From contig CAMXZR010000071.1 in NCBI GenBank assembly GCA_947253595.1, positions 1 through 8,734 on the forward strand: a DNA stretch of 8,734 nt, given 5' to 3'. Below the pieces are notes generated by a model. That model was not told the DNA's origin. It made no database searches and worked only from the letters and a program-made list of their open reading frames with translations. Each line of letters starts with the position of its first letter. Position 1 is the first letter of the stretch. A program made the position numbers and the translations under genes. Shown in pieces: positions 6,744 through 8,734 of this stretch. The DNA comes from an uncultured Olsenella sp. (lineage in GTDB: Bacteria; Actinomycetota; Coriobacteriia; Coriobacteriales; Atopobiaceae).

Positions 6744-6761
6744 GGGCATTATGGCATGCCC
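6744..6761 (-). promoter_or_regulatory. Candidate extended -10 promoter inside an inverted repeat, upstream of DAHP synthase
   Basis: On the minus strand, TGCCATAAT (6756-6748) matches an extended -10 (TGnTATAAT) at all but one base; no -35 is evident. It is embedded in GGGCAT-N6-ATGCCC, a perfect 6-base inverted repeat covering 6761-6744. A start near 6741 gives a leader of ~87 bases. A repressor bound to the repeat would block the promoter, but no regulator is identified. Confidence 0.4.
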
Positions 6762-6832
6762 GACATCGCGCTCGCGCGGCGCACGGCATCGTTCTTTCGC
6801 ACGACACATCCGAGCCGCATCGGACCACATCC

Positions 6833-8632
6833 CTAGTCAAGCAGGCCCGCGATCCAGTCCAAGGCGACGCCCACGGGCGTCCGCCCCTCACGCTCGACGA
6901 TGGTCTCGCGCGCGTACGGAACGTCGTCGGTGATCACGCCGTCCGCGCCGTTCTCCACGACGCGCGTGACGTTGGGCCCATCGTTGACCGTCCAGGCAAG
7001 GACCTCCCGGCCGTGGTCGTGCAGGTAGCCCACGAGCTGCGCCGTGCAGCTCGTCTCCTCTATGGAGAACACGTCCGCCGCGTCCAGCTGACAGAGGTCG
7101 CCGTACGCCAGGGTCATCACGTAGGCACGCCTCAGCTCGGGTGCCGCCTCGCGCAGGCGCAGCAGGCAGTCGTAGCTCTGGGAGGCGAAGACGCATTGGG
7201 ATCCCACGCCGGCCTCCCTCACCTGGCGTGCGACCTCGCGCTCGAGGTCATGCTCGTGGCCCGTGGGCTTGAGCTCGACGTTCAGGTGCATGCCGGTCTC
7301 CTTTGCCCAGGCGAGGACCTCCTCCAGGGTGGGATAGCGCTCCCCGGCGAACTCGGGCGAGAAGCGCGAGCCCGCGTCGAGCGCACGGACCTCATCCAGC
7401 GTGAGCTCCCAGGCCGCCTTGTCCACGCCCGACACGCGCCTGAGCCGTGCGTCGTGGCTCACGAAGACGCCCCCGTCCGCGGCCTGCTGCAAGTCGAGCT
7501 CGATCCAGTCCGCTCCCTGCTCCCTCGCCTTGCGGAAGGCCGCCATCGTGTTCTCGGGGGCGACCAGGCTTGCGCCTCGGTGGGCGGTCAGCTCCACGCG
7601 CGCGCCTCCCCGTCCGAGCGGCTCGAGCAACCGCGGACCGAAGGCCAGGAGCAGGCCGGAGCATGCGCAGACGCCCAGGGCGACGGTGACGCCCGCCAGG
7701 ACGGCACGGCGCCTGGATGGACGACGGCTCGCGCGCGGCACGGCGTGGCGTCCCACTCGCGCGAGGTAGAGCGCGCTCACGCAGGCATATCCCAGGGCCG
7801 GAGAGAGGGCCAGGCAGATCACGGCGAAGAAGGCGAGTGGGACCAGCGCGAGCGACGAGGCGACGGCTGCGACCACGGGACGCTCGGAAAGGGCCTGGGC
7901 GAGGACGGCTGCGGCCCCTGCGCCCAGGAGCAGGACGAGGACGGCCCCGAGCGCGACCGCCGCCTGGGTGCCCACGATCCAGAGGAGGTCGCGCAGACGG
8001 CGGTGACGGCCCATCCAGACCGACCGGGCAAGGCTCTGGCGGAAGTCGAGCCCCTCCCACACGAAGGCGTTGAGCGCGTAGGCCCAGCGCACGAGCAGTG
8101 CCACGAGGAGGAGGACGGCGAGCCCATAGGCAAGCGTGAGCGCACCGCTCTGGTAGATGAACTCCTCCACGAACTCCGGCATGGCGAGCGAGCGGACCAC
8201 GCCTGTCGAGACCCCGAGGTTCACGAGGGGGACGAGCACCAGGACGTAGGCGGCGAGGCCGAGGTTGCGCGGGGCGAGGGCCCGCAGGGACTGACGCGCC
8301 GCCAGGGGCAGCAGCTCCCGAAGGCCGATCTCCTCTCCCCTGCTCCCGCGCTCGAGGACGACGAGGACGCCCGCGAGCTCGAAGACCGCGAGGAGCATGA
8401 GCAGGAGCACCACGACGACGGCCAGGACCACGCTGAGCGGACGCAGCAGGAAGGACCCCACGTTCTCCCAGGTCAGGTACGCATAGCCCTGGGCGGCCAT
8501 GGCGGCGTCGAAGAGCAGGCGCAAGAGCGGTCCGAGCGCCAGCGCCGTGGCGGCCCTGAACAGGAGCTCGAAGAGGGCCAGGGCGCGCCAGTTGGAGCGC
8601 AGGAGTCGCAGGACGTCGCGAAGCGTCTTCAT
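6833..8632 (-). CDS. Membrane-anchored glycerophosphodiester phosphodiesterase (GDPD)
   Basis: 599 residues. The ATG at 8632 follows AGAGAGGG at 4 bases. Residues ~1-331 form a multi-pass membrane region resembling the GDPD-associated membrane domain, with hydrophobic stretches near 18-40, 62-92, 115-140, 159-185, 214-240, 247-287 and 310-331. A GDPD catalytic barrel follows (~345-590). Motifs seen are HRGAS (351-355), PENT (359-362), IELD (377-380), SHD (392-394), PTLEE (434-438), NVELK (451-455), WTVND (547-551) and GADGVITDD (562-570). The His pair (351, 393) and acidic metal ligands (Glu378, Asp380, Glu453) are intact, so it should hydrolyse glycerophosphodiesters to glycerol 3-phosphate and an alcohol. 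The Arg-rich stretch 300-309 just before the last helix suggests, by the positive-inside rule, that the catalytic domain faces outside. Possible substrates are deacylated phospholipids or polyglycerol-phosphate polymers; which one is unknown. The stop is 178 bases before the DAHP synthase start with no T-tailed hairpin between, so read-through is possible. Confidence 0.93.
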   Translation of the reverse strand: MKTLRDVLRLLRSNWRALALFELLFRAATALALGPLLRLLFDAAMAAQGYAYLTWENVGSFLLRPLSVVLAVVVVLLLMLLAVFELAGVLVVLERGSRGEEIGLRELLPLAARQSLRALAPRNLGLAAYVLVLVPLVNLGVSTGVVRSLAMPEFVEEFIYQSGALTLAYGLAVLLLVALLVRWAYALNAFVWEGLDFRQSLARSVWMGRHRRLRDLLWIVGTQAAVALGAVLVLLLGAGAAAVLAQALSERPVVAAVASSLALVPLAFFAVICLALSPALGYACVSALYLARVGRHAVPRASRRPSRRRAVLAGVTVALGVCACSGLLLAFGPRLLEPLGRGGARVELTAHRGASLVAPENTMAAFRKAREQGADWIELDLQQAADGGVFVSHDARLRRVSGVDKAAWELTLDEVRALDAGSRFSPEFAGERYPTLEEVLAWAKETGMHLNVELKPTGHEHDLEREVARQVREAGVGSQCVFASQSYDCLLRLREAAPELRRAYVMTLAYGDLCQLDAADVFSIEETSCTAQLVGYLHDHGREVLAWTVNDGPNVTRVVENGADGVITDDVPYARETIVEREGRTPVGVALDWIAGLLD

Positions 8633-8662
8633 GGGGCCCTCTCTTCACGTGATTCGCCAGAA

Positions 8663-8671
8663 AGACTAGCA
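8663..8671 (-). promoter_or_regulatory. Weak candidate extended -10 element for the GDPD gene
   Basis: On the minus strand this reads TGCTAGTCT, with a TGn extension and a hexamer of form TAnnnT, ~30 bases before the GDPD start. No -35 match sits at normal spacing. A perfect 10-base palindrome GCGGGCCCGC lies just upstream at 8681-8690. Confidence 0.25.
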
Positions 8672-8734
8672 GAAGCCCCTGCGGGCCCGCTGCAACCTCC
8701 CCGTCGCCCACCGACCTCCCACAGACCTATCATG

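Noticed and set aside
6645..6830. Possible leader peptide for attenuation before DAHP synthase
   Set aside because: The frame overlaps the DAHP synthase start and has no run of Phe, Tyr or Trp codons and no terminator/antiterminator pair.
7392..8711. 439-codon minus-strand open frame overlapping the GDPD gene
   Set aside because: It is a shifted frame of the GDPD gene with an Arg/Pro/Ala-rich translation and no motifs, while the GDPD frame carries every family motif.
8732..8734. ATG at the right edge as the start of a divergent plus-strand gene
   Set aside because: No purine-rich ribosome site precedes it, and no coding sequence is visible beyond the edge.

Overview
The window reads as chromosomal DNA from a GC-rich bacterium. 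Codon third positions are nearly all G or C, Shine-Dalgarno sites are GAGG/AGGAGG-like, and the intrinsic terminators are GC-rich. The protein styles suggest a high-GC Gram-positive, possibly a Coriobacteriia member of the Olsenella/Atopobium/Collinsella kind. These styles are a heterodimeric ABC exporter with a long domain linker, a secreted PcsB/CwlO-like coiled coil joined to an RlpA-like barrel, and a multi-pass membrane GDPD. The placement is inferred from gene style only; there is no rRNA or marker gene to confirm it.

Layout, + strand (1-5469). The 3' part of an ABC exporter half-transporter (degenerate ATPase half) overlaps by 8 bases the complete gene for its partner (catalytic half), and a long GC-rich hairpin terminator follows. 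A short intergenic region with a plausible promoter leads to a lipoprotein cyclophilin with a Tat-like signal. Next is a 478-base intergenic region. Its first part is a strikingly AT-rich island with three copies of TTGTATGCG, two of them in a perfect inverted repeat; its second part is GC-rich with small hairpins. It leads into a secreted coiled-coil/double-psi beta-barrel protein that ends at a strong intrinsic terminator.

Layout, - strand (8632-5626). A membrane-anchored glycerophosphodiester phosphodiesterase is followed, after a 178-base gap with its own candidate promoter, by a class I DAHP synthase (first step of the shikimate pathway). The two strands converge at about 5470-5625.

How the genes relate. 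The ABC pair is one functional unit, a heterodimeric exporter. The cyclophilin, the coiled-coil/DPBB protein and the GDPD are all predicted to act outside the cytoplasm on envelope proteins, peptidoglycan or glycerophosphodiesters, so much of the window is envelope housekeeping. The DAHP synthase is cytosolic metabolism. I saw no CRISPR array, transposase, integrase, tRNA or rRNA gene, toxin-antitoxin pair or recognisable defence system. Nothing here amounts to a convincing new multi-gene system. The parts least explained by known families are the AT-rich repeat island at about 3979-4105 and the domain combination of the 4408-5469 protein.
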